7,229 bases of DNA, from contig JAHWYA010000077.1 in NCBI GenBank assembly GCA_020028115.1, positions 1 through 7,229 of the forward strand, given 5' to 3'. Below the pieces are notes generated by a model. The model had not been told where the DNA came from. It ran no database searches and worked only from the letters and a program-made list of their open reading frames with translations. Position 1 is the stretch's first letter; every line of letters starts with the position of its first letter. This document shows, piece after piece, positions 1 through 6,229 of this stretch. The DNA comes from Anaeromyxobacter sp. (GTDB lineage Bacteria; Myxococcota; Myxococcia; Myxococcales; Anaeromyxobacteraceae). The position numbers and the translations under genes were made by a program.

Positions 1-374
1 CCGTCGCGCCGCTCTTCTCGTCGAGCGGCTCCGTCATCCGGAACAACTACCACCGCAAGATCAACCGCTCGGACAACGGGACCTACATCCCGCCGATCGA
101 CATCGAGCCCGACGCGGGACCGCAGAACTCGGTCGTCTGGGACCTCCTCATCGAGGACAACGTCGTCGACACGCACACGAGCGACGGCGCGAACCTCCAC
201 TTCATCTGGGAGGTGCGGAGCTTCTCGTACGCGGCGGACCCCGTCCGCGGCACGCGCGCCCGCAACAACCGCGGCTACTGGGGCGGCCTGTCGAACACCA
301 TGCTCTCGGAGGAGACGAACAACGTGTTCATGAACCCCGCGCCCGCGTGGGAGATGCAGCCGTTCTCGGGGTAG
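1..374 (+). CDS. 3' end of a probable right-handed beta-helix protein (5' truncated by window)
   Basis: An open frame enters from the left edge (first full codon at base 3) and ends with TAG at 372-374, giving the last 123 residues. The start is outside the window. The fragment is rich in Asn and Asp and has short hydrophobic strands followed by Asn-containing turns, such as SVIRNNY, LLIEDNVVD and ARNNRGYWGG. That spacing is typical of coils in parallel beta-helix proteins (pectate-lyase-like or 'right-handed beta helix region' families), which are usually secreted or surface-exposed and often bind or cleave polysaccharides. No catalytic residues can be assigned in this fragment, and there is no membrane segment or sorting motif at its C-terminus. 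Codon use is strongly G/C at third positions, like the other genes here. The gene converges on the flavoprotein gene at 535. The beta-helix call is an inference from the repeat pattern; that the frame is coding is fairly sure. Confidence 0.6.
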   Translation, partial: VAPLFSSSGSVIRNNYHRKINRSDNGTYIPPIDIEPDAGPQNSVVWDLLIEDNVVDTHTSDGANLHFIWEVRSFSYAADPVRGTRARNNRGYWGGLSNTMLSEETNNVFMNPAPAWEMQPFSG

Positions 375-421
375 CCACGTCCCGGAGCTGAACCACGCCG
401 CCGCGAACCTCCTCGACCTCG

Positions 422-479
422 CCCGCGCTCGCGGGTCGGTCGAGAGGCGCGGCGGCGCGCGCCAGCACGGCTTCAGCCG
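422..479. terminator. Three GC-rich hairpins in a convergent gap, possible bidirectional terminator
   Basis: The 160-base gap between the two converging stop codons (374 and 535) holds three perfect inverted repeats in a row. CCCGCG/CGCGGG spans 422-435 with a CT centre. GGCGCG/CGCGCC spans 446-463 with a 6-base loop. CGGCT/AGCCG spans 468-479 with a TC centre. Their position between two gene ends suits transcription termination from either side. None is followed by a clear T-tract on either strand, so they are not textbook intrinsic terminators, and at this base composition short GC palindromes also arise by chance. Confidence 0.3.
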
Positions 480-534
480 ACGGGCACCCTAGTCTGCACA
501 TCGCGTGGCTAACGGCCATCGGACGCTCCTTCCT

Positions 535-1899
535 CTATGAAGCAAACCGGTCGAGGCTCATCACCAGCGACTGCAAGCCCTCGGCGAACGTCGGGTGGAT
601 GAACTCGGCGTCCACGATCGCGCGGACGGACGCCTGCGCCTGGATCAGCGCGACGAACACGTGGATGAGCTCACCCGCTTCCGCGCCGACGATCGCGGCT
701 CCCAGCGCTCGCTCGGTCTTCGGATCGACGAGCACCTTCAAGACGCCGGCGCGCTCATCGACCTCGATCGCCCGCGCGATCCGGTCGAACGGGATGGTCG
801 CGACCTCGTACGGGATGCCCTTTTCCCGTGCCTGTCGCTCGTTCAGCCCCACGCCGGCGACCTGCGGGTCCGTGAACGCCGTATACGGATAGGCGCGCCC
901 GCCGCGGCCGCGCTGCGAGCGGCCCATGAGGACCTCGAACAGGATGCGGTGGTCGTCCCACGAGACGTGCGTGAACTGGGGCTCGCCCGTGACGTCGCCG
1001 ACCGCATAGACCCCCGCCGCGCTCGTCCTGTACTGGTCATCGATCTCGACGAAGCCGCGCGGGTCGAGCCGGATGCCTGCGGCGTCGCATCCGAGGTCGG
1101 CCGTGTTCGGCCTGCGACCGGTCGCGACGAGCAAGTGAGTGCCGCGGATCTCGCTTCTCCCCGCGATGGCGAGGGTCACGACGTCGCCGGCGCGCGAGAC
1201 GCGCTCCACCTTCGCTCCGAGCTCGAGGCGGATCCCCTCGCCCCGGAACACCTGCTCGAGCGCCCCCGAGATCTCCGGGTCCTCCCGGTTCATGAGGTGC
1301 TCGAGCGTATCCACCACGGTCACCTCCGACCCGAAGCGCCGAAACATCTGCGCGAACTCGCACCCGATGTAGCCGCCCCCGAGAACCACGAGATGTGGCG
1401 GCGGCGCGCGGAGCTCCATCACGGTCTTGTTGTCGAGCCACGGGACCGCGTCGAGACCGGCGACCGGCGGAACCGCGGGCCGCGCGCCCACGTCGATCAC
1501 CACCGTCACGGCCCGGTGTCGGTTCCCACCCACCTCGATCGTGCGATCGCTGACGAACCGAGCATGACCGTGCAGAAACGTCAGGCGCTCCGTCCGCTGG
1601 AGCTTGCCGAGCACCCCTTCTCGCCACTGACGCACGATGTCGTCCTTGCGCCGCACCACCGCGTCGAGGTCCACCCTGACCTCCGCCGCGTGGACCCCGA
1701 GGCGGCCGCTCGTGCGGGCGACGTGAGCCGCCCGCGCGCTGGCGATCATCGTCTTCGTCGGCGTGCAGCCGGTGTTGGTGCAGGTACCTCCGGGATCGCC
1801 TCGCTCGACGAGCAGGACGCGCTTCCCTGCGCCTGCGAGCTTCGTCGCGAGCGGTACCCCTGCCTGCCCGCTGCCGATGATGATCGCGTCCGCGTCCAT
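535..1899 (-). CDS. FAD-dependent pyridine nucleotide-disulfide oxidoreductase, mercuric-reductase-like
   Basis: A 454-residue class I flavoprotein disulfide reductase, presumably cytoplasmic, moving electrons from NAD(P)H through FAD to a redox-active Cys pair. Visible motifs: FAD dinucleotide fold GSGQAG (res 9-14) with Glu32 closing the second strand; redox site GGTCTNTGCTPTK with Cys40 and Cys45; NAD(P) fold GGGYIG (174-179) followed by Asp197; second FAD motif YAVGDV (Asp302); C-terminal dimerisation domain ending in HPTFAE, giving the His435/Glu440 acid-base pair. The phrases EFAQMFRRFGS and FTHVSWDDHRI fit the subgroup often annotated 'mercuric reductase' or 'FAD-containing oxidoreductase'. 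It has no N-terminal HMA domain and no C-terminal Cys pair, both hallmarks of true MerA, and no lipoamide-complex neighbours, so the substrate is unknown. The ATG at 1899 is preferred over the upstream in-frame GTG (1992), because the FAD motif begins 8 residues after it, as usual for the family. Confidence 0.9.
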   Translation of the reverse strand: MDADAIIIGSGQAGVPLATKLAGAGKRVLLVERGDPGGTCTNTGCTPTKTMIASARAAHVARTSGRLGVHAAEVRVDLDAVVRRKDDIVRQWREGVLGKLQRTERLTFLHGHARFVSDRTIEVGGNRHRAVTVVIDVGARPAVPPVAGLDAVPWLDNKTVMELRAPPPHLVVLGGGYIGCEFAQMFRRFGSEVTVVDTLEHLMNREDPEISGALEQVFRGEGIRLELGAKVERVSRAGDVVTLAIAGRSEIRGTHLLVATGRRPNTADLGCDAAGIRLDPRGFVEIDDQYRTSAAGVYAVGDVTGEPQFTHVSWDDHRILFEVLMGRSQRGRGGRAYPYTAFTDPQVAGVGLNERQAREKGIPYEVATIPFDRIARAIEVDERAGVLKVLVDPKTERALGAAIVGAEAGELIHVFVALIQAQASVRAIVDAEFIHPTFAEGLQSLVMSLDRFAS

Positions 1900-2220
1900 G
1901 GCTGACCCCGTTCCCGCACCGACGGGATGCCCCCTCGTTCTTGATCCCACCGGCGCGGACTCGATTACAGATGGCGGCCGCGAGCCCACCACACGCGCGC
2001 CGTGGCCGTCATGGCGAACGTTGCGGCGCCGCCGCGTGCCGGGGTAGAGCGAGGCGGCGCGCAGTAGACCGCGAACAGGCGATCGGTCGCAGTGCCGTCG
2101 CCGAGGCGCAGGGTGAAGTGACCACCTGCCACCCGCTCGTCGAGCAGCGCGCGGCGCATGGATCGTTGAGCACGGGAGTGACGATCGCGGTGATTCCGCA
2201 GCTCCTTCGCTTCGTCGCGG
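1900..2220. other. Intergenic gap between two minus-strand genes, no convincing gene
   Basis: These 321 bases separate the start of the flavoprotein gene from the stop of the SGNH gene, both on the minus strand. A minus-strand frame from ATG 2159 to TAA 1965 encodes 64 residues with GC-rich codons, but it has no Shine-Dalgarno sequence, no recognisable motif and an Arg-rich tail. I do not call it a gene. On the minus strand TGTAAT (1969-1964) resembles a -10 box about 60 bases before the flavoprotein ATG, but the matching -35 position (GTGGTG) is poor. No strong hairpin or repeat was seen. The gap most likely holds the flavoprotein promoter and leader. Confidence 0.4.
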
Positions 2221-3444
2221 TCAGCGGAGGTGTGGGCCTCCTTTGGGGGCGGGGATGAACGGGACGGCGAGCTGCTCTGAGAGCGCGCGCTCGACGGCGG
2301 TCGCGATCTTCCGCGCCCCCCGCGCGCCGGGGTGCCGCTCCAGGAAGCCCGGCAACAGGTCCTCCGGATCGAGCTCCACGCGCACGAACGGCAGCTCCTG
2401 CCGCACGAAGAGCTCCTCGACGATCCACGCCTCGGCCCCCTCCTCGCGGAGACACGCCGGACCGTAGTTCGTCACGACGAACAGCGGGAGCGCTCCCCGC
2501 GCCCGCACGGCCTCGGCGGTCGCGCGGAGCACCGCGGCGGTGACGCGCAGCGGCTCGTCCCCGTGATAGGGCAGCCGGTCGAGGAGCTTCATGAGCCTCG
2601 GCCCGCTCGACGGCGGCACGGCCACGAGGGTGCCGTCCGGAGCGAGCCCGAGCCGCGACCGCCAGCGATCGACGTTGCGCCCGATCTGGTCGGGGACGAA
2701 CACGGTGACGACGGCGAGGGGACGGGCGAAGCGCGGGAGCGCGTCGATCACGCGCCGGTGCGCCTGGTCGTTGCCGTAGCCGACCACGGCCAGGTTCACG
2801 GTCTGGACACCGAGATCGCGGCCGACGAGGTGGACGAACGTCTCGTCGTGCGGAAGCCCGTAGCCGAAGGCGATCGACTCACCAGCGAAGAGGACGGTCG
2901 GTCGGGTCCGATCGACCCGACCGTCGCTCGTGGCGGCGCGATCTCCGTCGGCGTCGATGGCGTACGCGATCGGGCGGTCGCCGGCGCGGATCCAGGTGGT
3001 GCGGCCCGGGACGTACGACCAGCCGAGCAGCGCGTCGAAGCGGGTCATCGCCCCCTCGCGGCTGGCTGGCGGCGGGGACCCGCCGAGCATCAGGCGATCG
3101 TGCTGCTTGCGCGCGACCAGCTCTCCGACACCGAGCGCCGCCGCGATCGCGGCGACGATCCCGAGCAGGAGGGGCGCCTGCGCGCGGACGCGGAAGCGCT
3201 CGGCCCTGCGTGCCAGCGCGGGCGCGACCTTCCAGATCGCGAGCAGGCCGAGCGCCGCTGCGAGCCATGGGGCCGCGCCCGCGGCGATCCAGGTGGCGCG
3301 GCTCGTCGCGCAGTAGGCGCCGAGGACGTGCCGCTCCGCCCAGCGCGGATCGGCGACGACGGACCAGCCGACCAGGGCCGCGCCCGCGAGGGTGGTCAGC
3401 ACCCGCGCGGTCACCCCCGCGGCTCGTGAGGTCATCTGGGGCAC
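2221..3444 (-). CDS. Membrane-anchored SGNH/GDSL-like hydrolase family protein
   Basis: A 407-residue protein in two parts. The N-terminus has three hydrophobic segments (about res 14-31, 53-71 and 90-111) that would anchor it in the inner membrane. The rest looks like an SGNH-fold domain: an LGWSYVPG lead-in (140-147), the nucleophile block FAGESIAFGYG with Ser190 in GES, a NLAVVGYGNDQ block (217-227), a hydrophobic strand ending FVPDQIGRN (249-257), and the C-terminal ERHPGARGARKIA with His371. Two family positions look altered: the usual Asn-Asp of block III reads Pro251-Asp252, and the acid before the catalytic His is Glu369 rather than Asp. SGNH domains hydrolyse or transfer acyl groups, often on glycans; activity here is uncertain. 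The GTG start at 3444 is chosen because GGAAGG lies 6 bases upstream; an in-frame ATG at 3435 is the alternative. It is transcribed divergently from the carbamoyltransferase operon, which suggests a shared pathway. Confidence 0.75.
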   Translation of the reverse strand: MPQMTSRAAGVTARVLTTLAGAALVGWSVVADPRWAERHVLGAYCATSRATWIAAGAAPWLAAALGLLAIWKVAPALARRAERFRVRAQAPLLLGIVAAIAAALGVGELVARKQHDRLMLGGSPPPASREGAMTRFDALLGWSYVPGRTTWIRAGDRPIAYAIDADGDRAATSDGRVDRTRPTVLFAGESIAFGYGLPHDETFVHLVGRDLGVQTVNLAVVGYGNDQAHRRVIDALPRFARPLAVVTVFVPDQIGRNVDRWRSRLGLAPDGTLVAVPPSSGPRLMKLLDRLPYHGDEPLRVTAAVLRATAEAVRARGALPLFVVTNYGPACLREEGAEAWIVEELFVRQELPFVRVELDPEDLLPGFLERHPGARGARKIATAVERALSEQLAVPFIPAPKGGPHLR

Positions 3445-3450
3445 GTGGGC

Positions 3451-3456
3451 CCTTCC
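3451..3456 (-). promoter_or_regulatory. Ribosome binding site supporting the GTG start of the SGNH gene
   Basis: On the minus strand GGAAGG (3456-3451) sits 6 bases before the GTG at 3444. The same site would be 15 bases from the ATG at 3435, which is too far, so it favours the GTG start. Confidence 0.5.
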
Positions 3457-3465
3457 GGAGCGTGT

Positions 3466-3478
3466 CCCGCATTGCGGG
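3466..3478. promoter_or_regulatory. Short perfect inverted repeat in the divergent intergenic region
   Basis: CCCGC-ATT-GCGGG is a perfect 5-bp inverted repeat with a 3-base centre. It lies in the 53 bases between the two divergent starts (GTG 3444 on minus, ATG 3498 on plus), where promoters and an operator would be expected. I could not identify convincing -35/-10 boxes for either direction in this interval. The repeat could be an operator half-site pair, a leader hairpin or chance. Confidence 0.25.
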
Positions 3479-3497
3479 CCTCCTGCATCTAAGCGCC

Positions 3498-4241
3498 ATG
3501 GACGAGCACCGCGCGCCCTCGCTGGAGCGGATCCTCCGCCCGGTGCACCGGTGGGTCTGGCGCGACGCCCACCGCTGCGCGCGCAAGCTCCTGACCTTCG
3601 CCGCCACGGAGGCGGACGGGGGGCGCGACCTGTCGCGTGCCGCGGAGCTCACGACCGATCCGCTCCTGCGCAGGCTGTTCCTGCGCCACGCGCTCGACGA
3701 GTCACACCACGCGGAGCTGTTCCGCGCGCGCGGACGAACGATGCTCGCCGCTCTCGGCGGAGGAGGCGGCTGGCTCGAGGCGAGGTGGCTCACCCCCGGC
3801 GAGCGCGGCGGCGACGACCTGCGCGTCGAGGACGTGAAGGACGCGTCGCTGCTCGCCTTCCTCCACCTCTCCGAGAAGGTCGCGGCCGCGCGGTTCGAGG
3901 TCTATCGCGACGTCATCCCGGACGAGGAGACGCGCGAGGTGTTTCGCCGGATCTTGCGCGACGAGGTGTTCCACGTGCACTACACGCGAACGCAGCTCGA
4001 ACGCATCGCCCCGGAGCGGCATCGCCGCGAGCTGTGGCTCGCGCGCGCGAGTCGCCTGTGGAAGGGCTACCTGCGCGTCGCGACCGCGCTCGCGGGCCGG
4101 CTCGGCACGGTGATCCTGCTCGCCCAGTACTTCCTCGTCCTGCCGCTCTTCGCGCTCGCCGCGAAGCGTGCGGCGCGCCGGGAGCGCCCCGGCTGGAGCG
4201 AGCGCCAGCGCGAGCAGCCCACGCTCGAGAGCCAGTACTGA
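3498..4241 (+). CDS. Ferritin-like diiron-type protein with C-terminal membrane helix
   Basis: A 247-residue helical protein whose acidic residues form a ferritin-like di-metal pattern: Glu38 in helix 1; Glu68-Ser-His-His71 (ExxH) in helix 2; Glu126 in helix 3; Glu156-Val-Phe-His159 (ExxH) in helix 4. Each Glu-to-ExxH distance is exactly 30 residues, as expected for two helical hairpins each giving one Glu and one ExxH. A hydrophobic helix at about 202-221 (LGTVILLAQYFLVLPLFALA) followed by Lys/Arg-rich sequence should tether it to the inner membrane. Such folds serve as oxidases, hydroxylases, peroxide scavengers or iron stores, so the reaction is unknown. It starts a four-gene operon, with its TGA only 3 bases before the carbamoyltransferase ATG, which suggests a role in making or modifying that enzyme's substrate. 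The ATG at 3498 lacks a good Shine-Dalgarno; an in-frame GTG at 3462 would add 12 residues but has no better site. The bundle assignment is from motif spacing. Confidence 0.8.
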   Translation: MDEHRAPSLERILRPVHRWVWRDAHRCARKLLTFAATEADGGRDLSRAAELTTDPLLRRLFLRHALDESHHAELFRARGRTMLAALGGGGGWLEARWLTPGERGGDDLRVEDVKDASLLAFLHLSEKVAAARFEVYRDVIPDEETREVFRRILRDEVFHVHYTRTQLERIAPERHRRELWLARASRLWKGYLRVATALAGRLGTVILLAQYFLVLPLFALAAKRAARRERPGWSERQREQPTLESQY

Positions 4242-4244
4242 GCC

Positions 4245-6020
4245 ATGAGGATCCTGGGCATCTCCGCGCACTACCACGACTCCGCCGCGGCGCTCGTCGT
4301 GGACGGCCTTCCGGTGTGCGCGATCCAGGAGGAGCGGCTGTCCCGCCGCAAGAACGACTCCGCCTTCCCGCTCGCCGCCGTGGAGTGGTGCCTCGACGAG
4401 GCGGGCCTCGAGCCCGAGGAGCTCGACGCGGTGGTCTTCTACGAGAAGCCGATGCGGAAGCTCGAGCGGATCCTCGTCACCGCGCTGCGCGCGTTTCCAC
4501 GGTCCTGGCGGAGCTTCCCGCAGGCGATGAAGAACACGCTCGGCGAGAAGGCGTGGGTGAAGGGCATCATCGCGTCCCGCCTCGGGGTGCCGGCACGCAA
4601 GATCCTGTTCACCGAGCATCACCAGTCCCACGCCGCGGCGGCCTTCCTCACCTCACCCGCGCGCGAGGCAGCGATCCTGACCGCCGACGGCGTCGGCGAG
4701 TGGGCGACGCTCACGGAGGGGCGCGGGTCGAGGTCGCCGGACGGCGGGTGCGCGATCGAGCTGCTGCGGGAGCTGCGCTTCCCCCACTCGCTCGGGATGT
4801 TCTACTCGACGTTCACCGCCTACCTCGGCTTCGAGGTGAACGAGGGCGAGTACAAGGTGATGGGGCTCGCCTCGTACGGGGAGCCGCGGTTCGCCGAGCA
4901 GGTGCGCGCGATCCTGCGGCCCACCGCCGACGGCGCGCTCGAGCTCGATCTCGGCTACTTCGACTTCCACCTGTCGGGGCGGCGCGCGTGGTCCTCGCGG
5001 CTCGTGGACGTCTTCGGGCCGCCGCGCTCGCCGGGCCACCCCCTCGATCTCGCCACGCCGGACGGGAAGCGCTTCGCGGACGTCGCGGCGAGCGTGCAGC
5101 GCGTCCTCGAGGACCGGCTCGTCGAGCTCACCCGGGCGCTGCGTCGCGAGACCGGGCTGCGAGACCTCTGCCTCGGCGGCGGCGTGGCGCTGAACGGCTG
5201 CGCGAACGCCCGCATCCTGAACGAGTCCGGGTTCGAGCGCGTCTTCGTGCCTCCGGCGCCGGGAGACGCGGGCTGCGCGCTCGGGGCCGCCCTGTACGCG
5301 GACCGGATCCACTTCGGGGGTCGAGATCGCCCGGTGCCCGACCACGCGTACTGGGGGTGCCCGGTCGATGCCGGCGAGCTCGAGCGGCTCGCGCGCGAGG
5401 ACGGGCTCGAGGTCGAGCTCGCGCCCGGCGATCGCGCCCTCGTCGAGCGGGTCGCGGAGGAGCTCGCGAACGGCCGCATCGTCGGCTGGATGGACGGCCG
5501 CTGCGAGCTCGGCCCGCGCGCGCTCGGCAACCGCAGCATCCTCGCCTCGCCCGCGAGCGCCGACATGCGCGACCGGCTCAACCGCGAGGTGAAGTTCCGC
5601 GAGGAGTTCCGGCCCTTCGCGCCGGCCGTCCCCGCGGGCGTCGCGGACCGGTACTTCGAGCTCCCGCCCGGCGGCGCGCGCCTGGGCCGCTTCATGTCCG
5701 GGGTGTTCCCGGTCCGCCCCGAGTGGCGCTCGCGCCTCGGCGCAGTGACCCACGTCGACGGGACCGCGCGGGTGCAGGTGGTTGACCCGGAGGTCTCCCC
5801 GCGATTCCACGCGCTCCTGCTCGCCTACGGCGCCCGGACCGGGATCCCGGTGCTGCTCAACACCTCGTTCAACCTCTCGGGCGAGCCGATCGTCGCGCGC
5901 GCGGTCGAGGGGTACTCGACCTTCCGCCGCTCGGGGATCGACCTCGTCGTCGCCGGCCGGTGCATCGTCGCGAAGGCGCGCGCGAGCGGCGTGCGCCGCG
6001 AGGAGGAGGCGGTCTCGTGA
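4245..6020 (+). CDS. NodU/CmcH/TobZ-family O-carbamoyltransferase
   Basis: A 591-residue enzyme of normal family length. Such enzymes use carbamoyl phosphate and ATP to form carbamoyl-adenylate, then transfer the carbamoyl group to a hydroxyl of a sugar or natural product. The N-terminal Kae1-like (ASKHA) part shows the opening GISAHYHDSAAAL (5-17), the probable metal site HHQSHAA (His125 and His129, an HxxxH pair as in Kae1/TobZ), EYKVMGLASYG (202-212) and GGGVALN (311-317). The C-terminal domain shows CELGPRALGNRSIL (420-433), VKFREEFRPFAPA (449-461) and LLNTSFNLSGEPIV (537-550), all family signatures. No key motif appears missing, so it should be active. The start is the ATG 3 bases after the previous stop, with no strong Shine-Dalgarno, so translation is probably coupled; the product begins directly with the conserved first strand. 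Substrate unknown: a glycan, lipid-linked sugar or secondary metabolite are all possible. Confidence 0.95.
   Translation: MRILGISAHYHDSAAALVVDGLPVCAIQEERLSRRKNDSAFPLAAVEWCLDEAGLEPEELDAVVFYEKPMRKLERILVTALRAFPRSWRSFPQAMKNTLGEKAWVKGIIASRLGVPARKILFTEHHQSHAAAAFLTSPAREAAILTADGVGEWATLTEGRGSRSPDGGCAIELLRELRFPHSLGMFYSTFTAYLGFEVNEGEYKVMGLASYGEPRFAEQVRAILRPTADGALELDLGYFDFHLSGRRAWSSRLVDVFGPPRSPGHPLDLATPDGKRFADVAASVQRVLEDRLVELTRALRRETGLRDLCLGGGVALNGCANARILNESGFERVFVPPAPGDAGCALGAALYADRIHFGGRDRPVPDHAYWGCPVDAGELERLAREDGLEVELAPGDRALVERVAEELANGRIVGWMDGRCELGPRALGNRSILASPASADMRDRLNREVKFREEFRPFAPAVPAGVADRYFELPPGGARLGRFMSGVFPVRPEWRSRLGAVTHVDGTARVQVVDPEVSPRFHALLLAYGARTGIPVLLNTSFNLSGEPIVARAVEGYSTFRRSGIDLVVAGRCIVAKARASGVRREEEAVS
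6001..6009 (+). promoter_or_regulatory. Strong Shine-Dalgarno fixing the GTG start of the DUF5989-type gene
   Basis: AGGAGGAGG lies inside the last codons of the carbamoyltransferase gene. Its 3' AGGAGG ends 7 bases before the GTG at 6017, an ideal distance. It is the best ribosome binding site in the window and decides the start of the small gene. Confidence 0.75.
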
Positions 6021-6229
6021 TCCGCAAGCGTGGCAAGCTCCGGAGCGGCGCGGTGGTCGCCGCGAGCATCGTCCCCTCCACGGTCGACCTGGTGCGCGCG
6101 CTCTGGCGGGACCCCGCCCACAAGCGCTGGCTCGTGCCGCTCGTGGTCTTCCTCAGCCTCACGGCGGTCCTGCTCCTCCTCGCCGCGAGCGTCGAGGCGC
6201 TCGCGCCGTTCATCTACTCGATCTTCTGA
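6017..6229 (+). CDS. DUF5989-type small membrane protein, carbamoyltransferase companion
   Basis: A 70-residue protein with a basic, amphipathic N-terminal part (1-37), one transmembrane helix (about 38-57: WLVPLVVFLSLTAVLLLLAA) and the C-terminal tail LAPFIYSIF. The pattern of a basic stretch, WLxPLV, a hydrophobic helix and APFIYxxF at the very C-terminus matches the DUF5989 family as I remember it, whose members are usually about 50 residues. Related small proteins accompany carbamoyltransferases in many bacteria, including SxtK (and the separate SxtJ) beside SxtI in saxitoxin clusters; no biochemical role is established that I know of. The GTG start overlaps the carbamoyltransferase TGA (GTGA) and follows a strong AGGAGG. 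Its own TGA shares one base with the next ATG. The coupling suggests defined stoichiometry, perhaps as a membrane adaptor docking the carbamoyltransferase (inference). The N-terminal 20 residues are longer than usual for the family. Confidence 0.8.
   Translation: MIRKRGKLRSGAVVAASIVPSTVDLVRALWRDPAHKRWLVPLVVFLSLTAVLLLLAASVEALAPFIYSIF

Noticed and set aside
595..1905. 436-codon plus-strand open frame antisense to the flavoprotein gene
   Set aside because: It lies opposite a gene with clear family motifs. The product is Arg/Asp/His/Pro-rich with no recognisable domain; such mirror frames are usual at very high GC.
1965..2159. 64-codon minus-strand frame in the gap upstream of the flavoprotein
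   Set aside because: No ribosome binding site, no motif, Arg-rich tail; the frame length is unremarkable at this GC. Kept only as a note in the gap entry.
2226..2242. GGAGG...CCTCC hairpin followed by TTT near the end of the SGNH gene
   Set aside because: It lies inside the last codons of a minus-strand gene, and the T-run follows only on the plus strand, where no gene ends.
2332..3429. 365-codon plus-strand frame antisense to the SGNH gene
   Set aside because: Composition is dominated by Arg, Glu, Ala and Gly, with no domain; a shadow of the minus-strand gene.
3392..5785. 797-codon plus-strand open frame overlapping the ferritin-like and carbamoyltransferase genes in another frame
   Set aside because: The product is an Arg/Ala/Pro/Gly-rich low-complexity chain. 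The overlapped frames have unmistakable conserved motifs.
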